Shown here: piece by piece, positions 54,856-63,125 of the stretch | Numbering within the stretch: position 1 is the first letter of the stretch | Layout: every line of letters begins with the position of its first letter | Source of the DNA: Streptomyces sp. HNM0574 | Lineage (GTDB): Bacteria > Actinomycetota > Actinomycetes > Streptomycetales > Streptomycetaceae | Direction: 5' to 3' | NCBI RefSeq assembly: GCF_012726235.1 | Contig: NZ_JAASAH010000006.1 | Location: 124,001-188,000, forward strand | DNA length: 64,000 nt | Notes under the pieces: model-generated | The model's input: the letters and a program-made list of their open reading frames with translations, nothing else | Databases searched by the model: none | What the model was told of the DNA's origin: nothing | Program-made: the position numbers and the translations under genes

Positions 54856-56412
54856 ATGAATCTCGGGCGGTACGTGCGCCGGACAGCAGGCCACCAACCC
54901 GATGCCGAGGCCGTGGTCTGCGGACCCGTCCGGCTCACCTACGCGGAACTCGACGACCACAGCGACCGCCTCGCCGTCGCCCTGCGCCGCCTGGGCCTGG
55001 ACCGGGGCGACCGCGTCGCCACCCTCGCCGCCAACCGCGCCGAACTGGTCGTCACCGAAGTCGCCCTCTACAAGGCCGGGCTGGCCCGCGCCCCGATCAA
55101 CGCGCGGCTCGGCACCGCGGAGGTCCGGCAGCTGCTCACCGAGTCGGACGCCAGGGTCCTGCTCGCCGACGCGGCCCACCTCGACGCCGTCCGCGACGCC
55201 ATACCCGGCACCGGCGTGCGGACGGTCCTCGGCTACGACGGCCCGAGCGACCTCGGCCCCGGCTACCGGGAGACCCTCGCCGCCACCGAGCCCGAACCCG
55301 TGGCGGCCGACTGCGCCGAGTCCGACATCGCCGTACTGCACTTCACCTCCGGCTCCACCGGCAGGCTCAAGGCGGCGGTGCAGACCTACGGCAACCGGAC
55401 GGCGCTGCTGCGCAAGACCGTGATGAGCGCCGCCACCCGGGTCGGCCCCGGCGACCGGCAGATCCTCGCGGGCCCCGTCACGCACGCCTCCGGCATGCCG
55501 CTGATGGGCATCTTCTTCGCGGGCGGCTGCGCCGTCGTCCTCCCGCGCTGGGACGCCGCCGAGTTCCTCGCGACCGTCCAACGCGAGCGCGCCACCCACG
55601 CGTTCGTCGTCCCGACGATGGTCAACACCGTCCTGGCACTGCCCACGGCACGGGAGTATGACCTGAGCAGCCTGCGCCAGCTCACCTACGGGGCCGCGCC
55701 CATGTCCCCGGCCCGCATCCGCGCCGCCTGGGACCTGTTCGGCCCGGTGCTCTCCCAGGGCTTCGGCTGCGGCGAGACCACCTCGGGCGTGCTCTTCCTC
55801 ACCACCGAGGACCACCGGCGGGCCATCGAGAACGGGGACGAGGAACTGCTGCTCTCCTGCGGCCGCCCGCTCGCCGAGGCCGAGGTGCGGATCGTCGACG
55901 ACGGCGGCACACCCGTCCCGGACGGCGAGATCGGCGAGATCGCCGTCCGCGGCCCCGACGTCGTCCCCGGCTACCACGACGCGCCCGCGCTCACGGCCGA
56001 GTCCTTCCACGACGGCTGGTTCCGCACCGGAGACCTGGCCCGTCGCCGCTCCGACGGCTACGTGTTCATCGTCGACCGCAAGAAGGACATGATCATCTCC
56101 GGCGGGTTCAACATCTACGCCGTCGAGGTCGAGTCCGTACTGCACCAGCACCCCGGGGTGTACGAGGCCGCCGTCGTCGGCGTCCCCGACGAGCGCTGGG
56201 GCGAGGCCGTGCACGCCGTCGTCGTCCCCCGCGAGGGCGCCGCGCTGGACGCGCCCGGGCTGACCGCCTTCTGTGCCGAACGGCTCGCCCGGATGAAGAA
56301 GCCCCGCTCCGTCGAGTTCACCGACGCGCTCCCGCACAACCCCAACGGCAAGATCGACCGCCGCGCCCTCCGCGAGCCGTACTGGGCCGGCGCCGAGCGC
56401 CGCGTCCACTGA
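54856..56412 (+). CDS. Acyl-CoA synthetase (AMP-forming)
   Basis: 518 residues, GGGAG leader; GTG 54853 also possible. Adenylation motifs: HFTSGSTGRLKAAVQ (P-loop, A3), YGAAPMSPARIRAAWDLFG (A4/A5 region), GYHDAPALTAESFHDGW then FRTGDLA (A7), YVFIVDRKKDMIISGGFNIY (A8) and the catalytic Lys in NPNGKIDRRAL (A10). It should activate a carboxylic acid to its CoA thioester. Leads the operon 54856-59046 (43 bp then 48 bp gaps). Confidence 0.93.
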   Translation: MNLGRYVRRTAGHQPDAEAVVCGPVRLTYAELDDHSDRLAVALRRLGLDRGDRVATLAANRAELVVTEVALYKAGLARAPINARLGTAEVRQLLTESDARVLLADAAHLDAVRDAIPGTGVRTVLGYDGPSDLGPGYRETLAATEPEPVAADCAESDIAVLHFTSGSTGRLKAAVQTYGNRTALLRKTVMSAATRVGPGDRQILAGPVTHASGMPLMGIFFAGGCAVVLPRWDAAEFLATVQRERATHAFVVPTMVNTVLALPTAREYDLSSLRQLTYGAAPMSPARIRAAWDLFGPVLSQGFGCGETTSGVLFLTTEDHRRAIENGDEELLLSCGRPLAEAEVRIVDDGGTPVPDGEIGEIAVRGPDVVPGYHDAPALTAESFHDGWFRTGDLARRRSDGYVFIVDRKKDMIISGGFNIYAVEVESVLHQHPGVYEAAVVGVPDERWGEAVHAVVVPREGAALDAPGLTAFCAERLARMKKPRSVEFTDALPHNPNGKIDRRALREPYWAGAERRVH

Positions 56413-56454
56413 CCCGCGCGCACACCACACCCACAGGAAACAGGAACCCCGACC

Positions 56455-57642
56455 ATGCCCTACACCCTCGAACCCTCCTACGACGACAACCCCCGCCTCC
56501 AGGAACTCGTCGGCCGGCTGCGCACCTACCTCACCGACGAGCTGCTGCCCTACGAACAGGAGCACGGCATCACCGCCGAGAGCGCGCTCGACCGGCCCAC
56601 GCTGGAGCACGTCTGGAAGCGCAGCGCCGAACTCGGCTTCTACGGCATCAGCCTGCCGCCCGAACTCGGCGGACAGGGACTGAACTTCACCGAACTGTGC
56701 GCCCTGAAGGAGGAACTCACCGCCTCCGGCGCAGCGCTGTCCCACTCGGTACTGGGCGACATGGGCGGCCCGCTGCGCGTCGGCGCGGTCGTCAAGTACG
56801 CCACCGCGTACCAATTGGAGCGCTACCTGATGCCCGTCGTACGCGGGGAACTCGCCTGCTGCTTCTCGATCACCGAACAGGACGCGGGCTCCGACGTCCG
56901 GCGGATGCGCACCACCGCCACCCGGGACGGCGACAGCTACGTCCTCGACGGGCACAAGGTCTTCTCCTCCGCCGCGCCCTTCGCCGACTTCGCGATCGTC
57001 GTCGCGCGCATGGCCGGTACGGGCACGGACGGCGGGGAGGAGGAGGCGTACAGCGCGTTCCTCGTCGACCTCGACACCCCCGGATGCCGCGTCCTGGAGG
57101 GCGAAGTGCCCATGTCCGGGCAGCGGATGGAGGGCGATCTGGTCTTCGAGAACTGCCGGATCCCGGCCGCGAATCTGCTCGGCGAGGCCGGCCAGGGCCT
57201 GCGCATCGGCATCGGCCGGATCACCCTCAACCGGCTGCTGCACTGCCCCTCCCTGATCGGCGCCGCGCGACGCTCCTGGGACCTGTCCGTCGCCTGGTCC
57301 AAGAGCCGCGTCGCCTTCGGCCGGCCGCTGCTCGCCCTCCAGTCGGTGCAGCACAAACTCGCCGACATGGCCACCGAGTTGTACGCGGCCCGCTCCATGG
57401 TGCAGGCCACCGCGGCGCGGGCCGACCGGGGCGAGAACATCGCCGTCGAGGCCAACATGTGCAAGCTCTTCACCTCCGAGAGCTGCTTCCGCGTCGCCGA
57501 CGAGGCCGTACAGCTGCACGGCAAGGCGGGGCTGACCCAGGGCCACGAGGTCGAGCGGATCTTCCGCACCCTGCGCATGTTCCGGATCGTCACCGGCACC
57601 ACCGAGATCCACAAGAACGCCATCGCCAAGGCCCTCGTCTAG
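56455..57642 (+). CDS. Acyl-CoA dehydrogenase family protein without the usual catalytic Glu
   Basis: 395 residues. N-terminal, middle and C-terminal ACAD domains are complete: CCFSITEQDAGSDVRRMRTT (FAD/substrate loop), FEPARV-like VFENCRIPAANLLGEAGQG, and GLTQGHEVERIFRTLR. At the position of the medium-chain catalytic base (Y-E-G-T) the sequence reads IVTGTTEIHKN, with Thr instead of Glu; the isovaleryl-type Glu of L-E-R-L is Asn in TLNRLL. The reaction may therefore differ or use another residue. Substrate is presumably the CoA ester made by the preceding enzyme. Confidence 0.9.
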   Translation: MPYTLEPSYDDNPRLQELVGRLRTYLTDELLPYEQEHGITAESALDRPTLEHVWKRSAELGFYGISLPPELGGQGLNFTELCALKEELTASGAALSHSVLGDMGGPLRVGAVVKYATAYQLERYLMPVVRGELACCFSITEQDAGSDVRRMRTTATRDGDSYVLDGHKVFSSAAPFADFAIVVARMAGTGTDGGEEEAYSAFLVDLDTPGCRVLEGEVPMSGQRMEGDLVFENCRIPAANLLGEAGQGLRIGIGRITLNRLLHCPSLIGAARRSWDLSVAWSKSRVAFGRPLLALQSVQHKLADMATELYAARSMVQATAARADRGENIAVEANMCKLFTSESCFRVADEAVQLHGKAGLTQGHEVERIFRTLRMFRIVTGTTEIHKNAIAKALV

Positions 57643-57690
57643 CCGGTCCGCGTCACGGAGCCAGGCCCTACCCGCAGGAGTCACTCACCC

Positions 57691-59046
57691 ATGGCCTCCC
57701 AGCCCTCCGCACCGCCCGCCCCGCTCCCCGCCGAGGAGCGGGACGCCCCACCGGAGTACGACCGGGTACGGGCCTGGCTCATCACCGCCATGATCGTCGT
57801 GTTCATGGTCGTCAACTTCGCCGACAAGGCCGTCCTCGGCCTCGCCGCCGTCCCGATCATGGACGAGCTGAACATCAGCCACGGCACCTACGGGCTCGTC
57901 TCCAGCTCCTTCTCCCTGCTCTTCAGCCTCTCCGGGCTCCTCGTCGGCTTCCTCTCCTCCCGCGTCACCAGCCGCGTCCTGCTCCTCGTGATGACGCTGA
58001 CCTGGGCGCTCGCCCAACTGCCGGTGCTCGTCGTGGCGTCCGTGCCCACCCTGATCGCGGGCCGGGTCCTGCTCGGGGCCGCCGAGGGGCCGGCCGCCTC
58101 GATGTCCATGCACGCCCTGTACAAGTGGTTCCCGCCGCACCGGCGCGGGCTGCCCTCCGCGCTCCAGATCAGCGGCGCCGCCCTGGGCACCCTGGTCTCG
58201 GCCCCCGTCCTCACCTGGCTGATCACGGAACACGGCTGGCGCTCCGCGTACGTCGCGCTCGCCGTCGTCAGCACGGCCTGGGCGCTGGTCTGGTGGCGCA
58301 TCGGGTACGACGGGCCCTTCGACGACGACCGCGCCGCGCGTGCGGAGGCGCGGCGGGGGAGCGGCCGGCCCGCCGCGCGGCTGCCCTACCGCAGGCTGCT
58401 GCTGAACGGCACCGTCCTGGGCAGCATCGCCAGCGCCTTCGGCGCCTCCTGGGCACTGTCCCTCAGCCACGCGTGGGTGCCGTCCTACCTCAGGACCGAA
58501 CTCGGCATGACGCCGGGCGCCGCGGCGAGCACCATCAGCGCGGTCGCCGGCTTCAGCCTCGTGCTGCTGCTGACGGTCTCGCCGCTGATGGACCTGCTCA
58601 AGTCTCGTGGCGTCAGCAGCCGTTGGTCCAGCGGCGCCACGCAGGGGTTCGTGGTCTGCGCCGCGGGCTGCGCCATGGCCGCCTTCCCCTTCGTCGAGGG
58701 GACGGTGCCCCGGCTGCTGCTGATCGGGCTGGCCTTCGGCACCGGCGCCGTCGCCGTGCCGCTGCACTACATGACCGTCGCCGAGGTCGTGCCCACCGCG
58801 CAGCGCGGCGCGGTCTTCGGCATCGTCGCCGCCACCGGCACCCTCCCCGGACTCGTCGGGCCCACCCTCACGGGCCACCTCATCGACGCGGCGGGGACGA
58901 CGGCCGACGGCTACCGGCTCTCCTTCCTCATCACCGCCCTGGTCATGCTCCTCACCGGCCTGCTCGCCGTGGCCTGCATCCGCCCGGAACGGGACGCCGC
59001 ACGCCTCGCCACGGTCCCGAACGGGACGCTCCCGCAGGGGGGTTGA
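57691..59046 (+). CDS. MFS transporter, ACS (anion:cation symporter)-like
   Basis: 451 residues with 12 hydrophobic helices. First helices: AWLITAMIVVFMVVNFADKA with the N-F-x-D-K/R of organic-anion (ACS-type) carriers, and VGFLSSRVTSRVLLLVMTLT in the loop 2-3. It likely imports the acid used by the pathway. Last gene of the operon led by the acyl-CoA synthetase; terminator hairpin follows. Confidence 0.9.
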   Translation: MASQPSAPPAPLPAEERDAPPEYDRVRAWLITAMIVVFMVVNFADKAVLGLAAVPIMDELNISHGTYGLVSSSFSLLFSLSGLLVGFLSSRVTSRVLLLVMTLTWALAQLPVLVVASVPTLIAGRVLLGAAEGPAASMSMHALYKWFPPHRRGLPSALQISGAALGTLVSAPVLTWLITEHGWRSAYVALAVVSTAWALVWWRIGYDGPFDDDRAARAEARRGSGRPAARLPYRRLLLNGTVLGSIASAFGASWALSLSHAWVPSYLRTELGMTPGAAASTISAVAGFSLVLLLTVSPLMDLLKSRGVSSRWSSGATQGFVVCAAGCAMAAFPFVEGTVPRLLLIGLAFGTGAVAVPLHYMTVAEVVPTAQRGAVFGIVAATGTLPGLVGPTLTGHLIDAAGTTADGYRLSFLITALVMLLTGLLAVACIRPERDAARLATVPNGTLPQGG

Positions 59047-59076
59047 CGTCCCGGCCTGGCACCCGGGGACGGTGCG

Positions 59077-59119
59077 GCCCGCGTGGAGAACCGGCCGTCG
59101 GGCCGTGCTCCACGCGGGC
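59077..59119. terminator. Bidirectional hairpin terminator
   Basis: Perfect 12-bp stem GCCCGCGTGGAG / CTCCACGCGGGC with 19-nt loop, between convergent MFS and metallo-hydrolase genes. Confidence 0.85.
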
Positions 59120-59123
59120 GTTC

Positions 59124-60470
59124 TCAGCCGTCCGCCTTCGCCCGCTCCTCGGCCACCCTGCGGTGCGGTTCGGAGAAGGCGAGCTTGCCCATCAGCGAGC
59201 CCTCGGCCGCGCGGCGCAGGTCGAAGACCTCCACGTAGCAGTCCTGCGCGGTGGGCGAGTCCGGCTCGGCGAGGAACGCCCACTCCGCCAGATGGCAGGC
59301 CAACCGCAGGTCGCTTCCGGCGAGTTCACGCGCCCGCGCCGCCAGCGCCCCGACGCCGCCCGCCAGCCGGGCCACCTCCCGGGCGCGCTCCCCGGCCGGC
59401 GCGGGCAGCAGGTTCGCGGCGTGACCGTCCCACCAGCCGCCGTAGCGCCGGATCACGTTGCGGCAGATGAACTCGGGCCGGTCGTAGTGCGGCTGGAGAC
59501 GCGGGTGCGCGGCGAGGTGCCCGGGCACCTCCAGCGCGTCCACGATCTCGTCCGGGCGCAGGCCGGAGTTGAGGCCGTCGAGCGTGTGCCGTACCAGGTA
59601 CCGGAGGTACTCGGCCATCGTCAGCAGTTCCTCGCGGACCGGCTCCGCGCCGTGCACGCAGTCGCCGTGCCCGGTGATCACGCACTCGGCGCCGAGTGAC
59701 GCCATCTCCTCGGCCGCCTCCGCCCACTCCTCCGCGTACCGCTGGACCTTGCGCGGGTTACCGGCGTTGGGCAGGTAGCCGACGACGAGGTCGCCCGCCG
59801 CGATCACCCGCCGCTCCGGTGCCCACACCCACGCGGCGTCGTCCGTCTCGCCCTTGGCGTGGCGTACGACGAACCGTTCGCCGCCGAGGCGCAGTTCGAG
59901 ACTGTCGCGGAAGGTGACGTCCGGGACGGTGAAGTCCTCCGGCGCGCTGGGCCAGCTGCGGCCGTTGGCGCCGGGGAGCTGCCCGTTGACCGCGGCGTTC
60001 AGGCCCGGGGTCCTGGCGTAGCGGGCGTAGTGGGCGAGCAGGTTCTCGTGGCCGACGACGCGGGGCCGCTCGCCCGCTTCGAGGAAGGCCCACAGACCGA
60101 AGGCGTGGTCGACGTGCCCGTGCGTGAACACGACGGTGTGCAGGGGCTGCCGGCTGATCCCGCGCACGGCGCGCAGCAGCGCCGGGCCGTCGCCCGCGCA
60201 GCCGGCGTCGACGAGGAGCAGGCCCTCGTCCGTCTCGAACAGGGCGACGTTCGCCATCCCGGGCCGGATCATGAACGTCCGGGCGGCGACCTCGGTCACC
60301 TCGGGCGGGTGCGGTGCGCCGATCTCGCGGGCCGCGACGTGCCGGAACTGTGCGTTGCCGATGTTGCCGAAGTTCTGCCGCATCAACGCCTGGGCGCCGG
60401 GGCCCAGTTGCCGGTCAGCGGGCGCGTCCCGCTCTTCCGTCCTGACGGGTCCGCCGGGTGTTTCGGGCAT
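59124..60470 (-). CDS. Alkylsulfatase-like metallo-beta-lactamase-fold hydrolase (copy 1)
   Basis: 448 residues. Metal motif FTHGHVDHAFGLWAFLEAGE (H-x-H-x-D-H), then VITGHGDCVHG with the third-site His. After the MBL domain comes the dimerisation segment NVIRRYGGWWDGHAANLLPA of alkylsulfatases and a helical tail; the C-terminal SCP2-like domain of SdsA1 is absent, so it is a short form. It should hydrolyse a sulfate or other ester with two metal ions. Divergent from TetR 60593; operator 60515-60536. Confidence 0.88.
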   Translation of the reverse strand: MPETPGGPVRTEERDAPADRQLGPGAQALMRQNFGNIGNAQFRHVAAREIGAPHPPEVTEVAARTFMIRPGMANVALFETDEGLLLVDAGCAGDGPALLRAVRGISRQPLHTVVFTHGHVDHAFGLWAFLEAGERPRVVGHENLLAHYARYARTPGLNAAVNGQLPGANGRSWPSAPEDFTVPDVTFRDSLELRLGGERFVVRHAKGETDDAAWVWAPERRVIAAGDLVVGYLPNAGNPRKVQRYAEEWAEAAEEMASLGAECVITGHGDCVHGAEPVREELLTMAEYLRYLVRHTLDGLNSGLRPDEIVDALEVPGHLAAHPRLQPHYDRPEFICRNVIRRYGGWWDGHAANLLPAPAGERAREVARLAGGVGALAARARELAGSDLRLACHLAEWAFLAEPDSPTAQDCYVEVFDLRRAAEGSLMGKLAFSEPHRRVAEERAKADG

Positions 60471-60514
60471 GGGGATCTCCTCACCGTGAAGGCGTGGGAA
60501 GGAACATTGACGCG

Positions 60515-60536
60515 GATTAAACCACGCGGTTTAATC
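60515..60536. promoter_or_regulatory. Perfect inverted-repeat operator
   Basis: GATTAAACC-ACGC-GGTTTAATC: 9-bp arms, perfectly complementary, 4-nt spacer, between divergent hydrolase (60470) and TetR (60593) genes. Confidence 0.9.
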
Positions 60537-60592
60537 GATGGGCAGGGAGAGGCGGTGCACGGCACCGCGTACGGAACAGCAGAGGCAGGACC

Positions 60593-61210
60593 GTGGAATC
60601 TTCGACCCGATTGCAGATCCTTCTCGCCGCGGAGCGTCTGTTCGCGACGCAGGGAATCGACGCGACCTCGCTGCGGCAGGTCAGCTCCGAGGCCCGGCAG
60701 CGGAATACGGCCGCGGCGAAATACCATTTCGGGGACAAGGAGACCCTGATCCGGGCCATCTTCGAGCACCGCCTCGGCGTGCTGGACGCCCGGCGCGGGG
60801 AGCTGTTGAGGTCCGCCGGTGAGGACGAGCGGCTCGACGACCCGAAGGTCCTCGTCGCCATCCTGGTCCGCCCGCTCGCCGAACAGGCCACCGTGCCGGG
60901 CAGTACCTACGTCCGCTTCCTGGACCGCGTGCTCGAACACGTCGGACGGGACGTCACCGCGCTCCCCGGCGTGGGCGGCCTGGAGGAGGCGGTGAACGTC
61001 GGACACCTGGTCACCGGCCGGCTCCCGTACCTGACAGAGCCCCGGCTCCGCCCCCGCATCCGCTGGGCGGGCCAGCTGATCATCTCGGCCCTCGCCGACC
61101 TGGAGGGCGCCGGACAGCCCGCCGCCGGCGAGCCGGACGCCGAGACGTACGTCGCGGCGCTGATCGACGCCGTCACCGGCCTGCTCACCGCCGACACCTC
61201 CGCGCCCTGA
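60593..61210 (+). CDS. TetR-family regulator
   Basis: 205 residues from GTG 60593, AGGA leader. Helix-turn-helix ATSLRQVSSEARQRNTAAAK then YHFGDKETLIRAIF. The C-terminal part ends in helices (QLIISALADLEGAG). The start of a three-gene run with the small membrane protein (40 bp later) and the second metallo-hydrolase. The palindrome at 60515-60536 is its probable operator. Confidence 0.9.
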   Translation: MESSTRLQILLAAERLFATQGIDATSLRQVSSEARQRNTAAAKYHFGDKETLIRAIFEHRLGVLDARRGELLRSAGEDERLDDPKVLVAILVRPLAEQATVPGSTYVRFLDRVLEHVGRDVTALPGVGGLEEAVNVGHLVTGRLPYLTEPRLRPRIRWAGQLIISALADLEGAGQPAAGEPDAETYVAALIDAVTGLLTADTSAP

Positions 61211-61250
61211 GTGCAGGGCGCGGAGACCCCGACGGAAGGAAGGACGCCGG

Positions 61251-61619
61251 ATGACGCTGCGGATCGCGTACGTCGTCGCCGGGCTCGCCATCGGCGGGGC
61301 CTGGGCGTACGGGCGGGACATGCCGCTGTGGGAGCACGCGCTGCGGCTGTGCGTGATCGTGGTGGTGGTCCCGCCCGTGCTGCACCTCGTCCGCCGCCGG
61401 CTGCGCCGCCCGGCGGCCCGGCACCTGCCGCTGCGGCAACTGGTGCTCGCCAAGGTGCTGCTCGTCCTCGGCGCCGTCGCCGTCGAGCTGCTGCTCGAAC
61501 CGCTGACCGCCGGCGCCTCCCTCATCACCGCGGCGGCCCTCGCAGCCGTGGTCGCCCTCGGCGGCCCGTCCTGGCACCGCAACCGCCACGGGGCGGCGGG
61601 ACCGCCCCGTACCCCATGA
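61251..61619 (+). CDS. Small membrane protein with three to four helices
   Basis: 122 residues, ATG 61251 after GGAAGGAAGGA. Helices: IAYVVAGLAIGGAWAYG, LRLCVIVVVVPPVLHLV, LAKVLLVLGAVAVELLL and a final Ala-rich one. No family recognised. Between a TetR gene and a hydrolase gene, it could help transport of the hydrolase substrate (inference). Confidence 0.65.
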   Translation: MTLRIAYVVAGLAIGGAWAYGRDMPLWEHALRLCVIVVVVPPVLHLVRRRLRRPAARHLPLRQLVLAKVLLVLGAVAVELLLEPLTAGASLITAAALAAVVALGGPSWHRNRHGAAGPPRTP

Positions 61620-61641
61620 ACCCAGCAGAGGATGCCCCCGC

Positions 61642-62910
61642 ATGGATGAGAACCCCGCAGGCCAGTGGCTCTCGGAGGGTCAACGCGACCCGCAGGACGC
61701 CGCGTTCTTCTGGACGGGCGGGCCCGTCGAGGTCGCCCGGGACACCTGGTTCACCTCGCTGGGCTCCGGCGTCACGGCCTTCGCCACCCGGGACGGACTG
61801 GTGCTCGTCGACTCCGGCACCCGCCTGTTCGCGGGCGAGATGGCCGGGCACGTCCGCTCCCGCACCGGCCTCCCGGTGCACACCGCCGTCTACACGCACG
61901 GCCACATCGACCACGCCTTCGGGCTCGACGCCTTCCTCGCCGAGGGACAGACCGCACCGCACGTCGTCGCACAGGAACGGATGGCGGAGCGGTTCGCCCG
62001 GTACGCGCGCAGCCCCCGGCACAACGCGGTGATCAACAGCCGCCAGTTCGGCGGCCGCAGCGACGACCCGACCTTCGAGGGCCCGGAACTGCGCTTCGGA
62101 TTCCCCGCGCACGAGCCCACCCGCTACTACCGGGAATCCCTCGAACTCGACGTCGGCGGCACCGCGTTCGAGCTGCACGCCTGCCGTGGCGAGACCGACG
62201 ACCACACCTGGGTCTTCTGCCCCGAGCGCCGGGTGCTGTGCACCGGCGACCTGATCATCTGGGGCGTGCCCAACGCGGGCAACCCGCAGAAGGCGCAGCG
62301 CTACCCATGGGACTGGGCCGCCGGCCTGCGGGCCATGGCCCGGACCGGCGCGGCCTCGCTGTGCCCCGGGCACGGCGGCCCGGTGGTGGACGACGAACGG
62401 CTGGTCCGGCGCATCCTGCTGGACACGGCCAGCTTCCTGGAGGACGTGGTCGAACGCACCCTAGCCGTCCTGGAGGATGGCTCGCCACCGCACGTGGACG
62501 TCGTACGCCGGGTGAAGCTGCCGGAGTCCGACGCGCCCTGGCTCCAACCCGTCTACGACGAGGCCGAGTTCATCGTCCGCAACGTCATCCGCTACTACGG
62601 CGGATGGTGGAGCGGACGCCCCAGCGAACTCAAGCCGGCCCCGCGCGCGGACGTGGCGGGGGAGCTGGCGGCGCTCAGCGGCGGCGCCGGCGCGCTCCTC
62701 GCCCGCGCCGTCGAACTCGCGCCCCGCGACCTGGCGCTGGCCTGCCACCTCGCCGACTACGCGCTGGAGGCGGCCCCCGACGACGCCGTCGTCGCCGCGG
62801 GCGTGGCCGCCCTCTACACCGAGCGCGGCACCCGGGAGACCGGCCTGATGGCGACGAACCTCTACCGCTCGGCGGCCGCCGAGGCACTGGCGCGGCACCC
62901 TTCGGCGTAG
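61642..62910 (+). CDS. Alkylsulfatase-like metallo-beta-lactamase-fold hydrolase (copy 2)
   Basis: 422 residues. Paralogue of the enzyme at 59124-60470: YTHGHIDHAFGLDAFLAEGQ (H-x-H-x-D-H), LCPGHGGPVVDDERLV for the third site, NVIRYYGGWWSGRPSELKPA for the dimerisation block. Preserved motifs mean it is probably active; its different N-terminus (DENPAGQWLSEGQRDPQDAA) may alter substrate choice. Same operon as TetR 60593. Confidence 0.88.
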   Translation: MDENPAGQWLSEGQRDPQDAAFFWTGGPVEVARDTWFTSLGSGVTAFATRDGLVLVDSGTRLFAGEMAGHVRSRTGLPVHTAVYTHGHIDHAFGLDAFLAEGQTAPHVVAQERMAERFARYARSPRHNAVINSRQFGGRSDDPTFEGPELRFGFPAHEPTRYYRESLELDVGGTAFELHACRGETDDHTWVFCPERRVLCTGDLIIWGVPNAGNPQKAQRYPWDWAAGLRAMARTGAASLCPGHGGPVVDDERLVRRILLDTASFLEDVVERTLAVLEDGSPPHVDVVRRVKLPESDAPWLQPVYDEAEFIVRNVIRYYGGWWSGRPSELKPAPRADVAGELAALSGGAGALLARAVELAPRDLALACHLADYALEAAPDDAVVAAGVAALYTERGTRETGLMATNLYRSAAAEALARHPSA

Positions 62911-62972
62911 AAACCCGGGGGCGAATGCCGCGTCCGGAGAATCCGGCGGACGGTGAATCCGGCGGCGAGAAT

Positions 62973-63010
62973 CCCGGGGAGGGGAATTCCGGGGGATTCC
63001 CCTCCCCGGG
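62973..63010 (+). terminator. Perfect 15-bp hairpin with upstream direct repeats
   Basis: CCCGGGGAGGGGAAT / ATTCCCCTCCCCGGG with an 8-nt loop, 63 bp after the hydrolase stop. Upstream, GAATCCGGCGG occurs twice (62939 and 62955 onward) and AATCCCGG once more at the stem, giving a repeat array of about 50 bp. Confidence 0.85.
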
Positions 63011-63125
63011 AAACGCGTCCGGAACGGTTCTCAGGAAACTCCCAGAAGTCACTCCGGAAGCGGTCAAGCAAAGGTGCCACTCTTGCCCCCGTTCTGTTGA
63101 TCAGCAACATGACTGGGGGCCCTTG

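Noticed and set aside
54808-57684. 958-codon minus-strand frame opposite the synthetase and dehydrogenase
   Set aside because: Real enzymes with complete motifs occupy the other strand.
56697-59699. 1000-codon plus-strand frame crossing dehydrogenase and MFS genes
   Set aside because: Pro/Arg-rich out-of-frame translation, crossing a terminator and gene boundaries.
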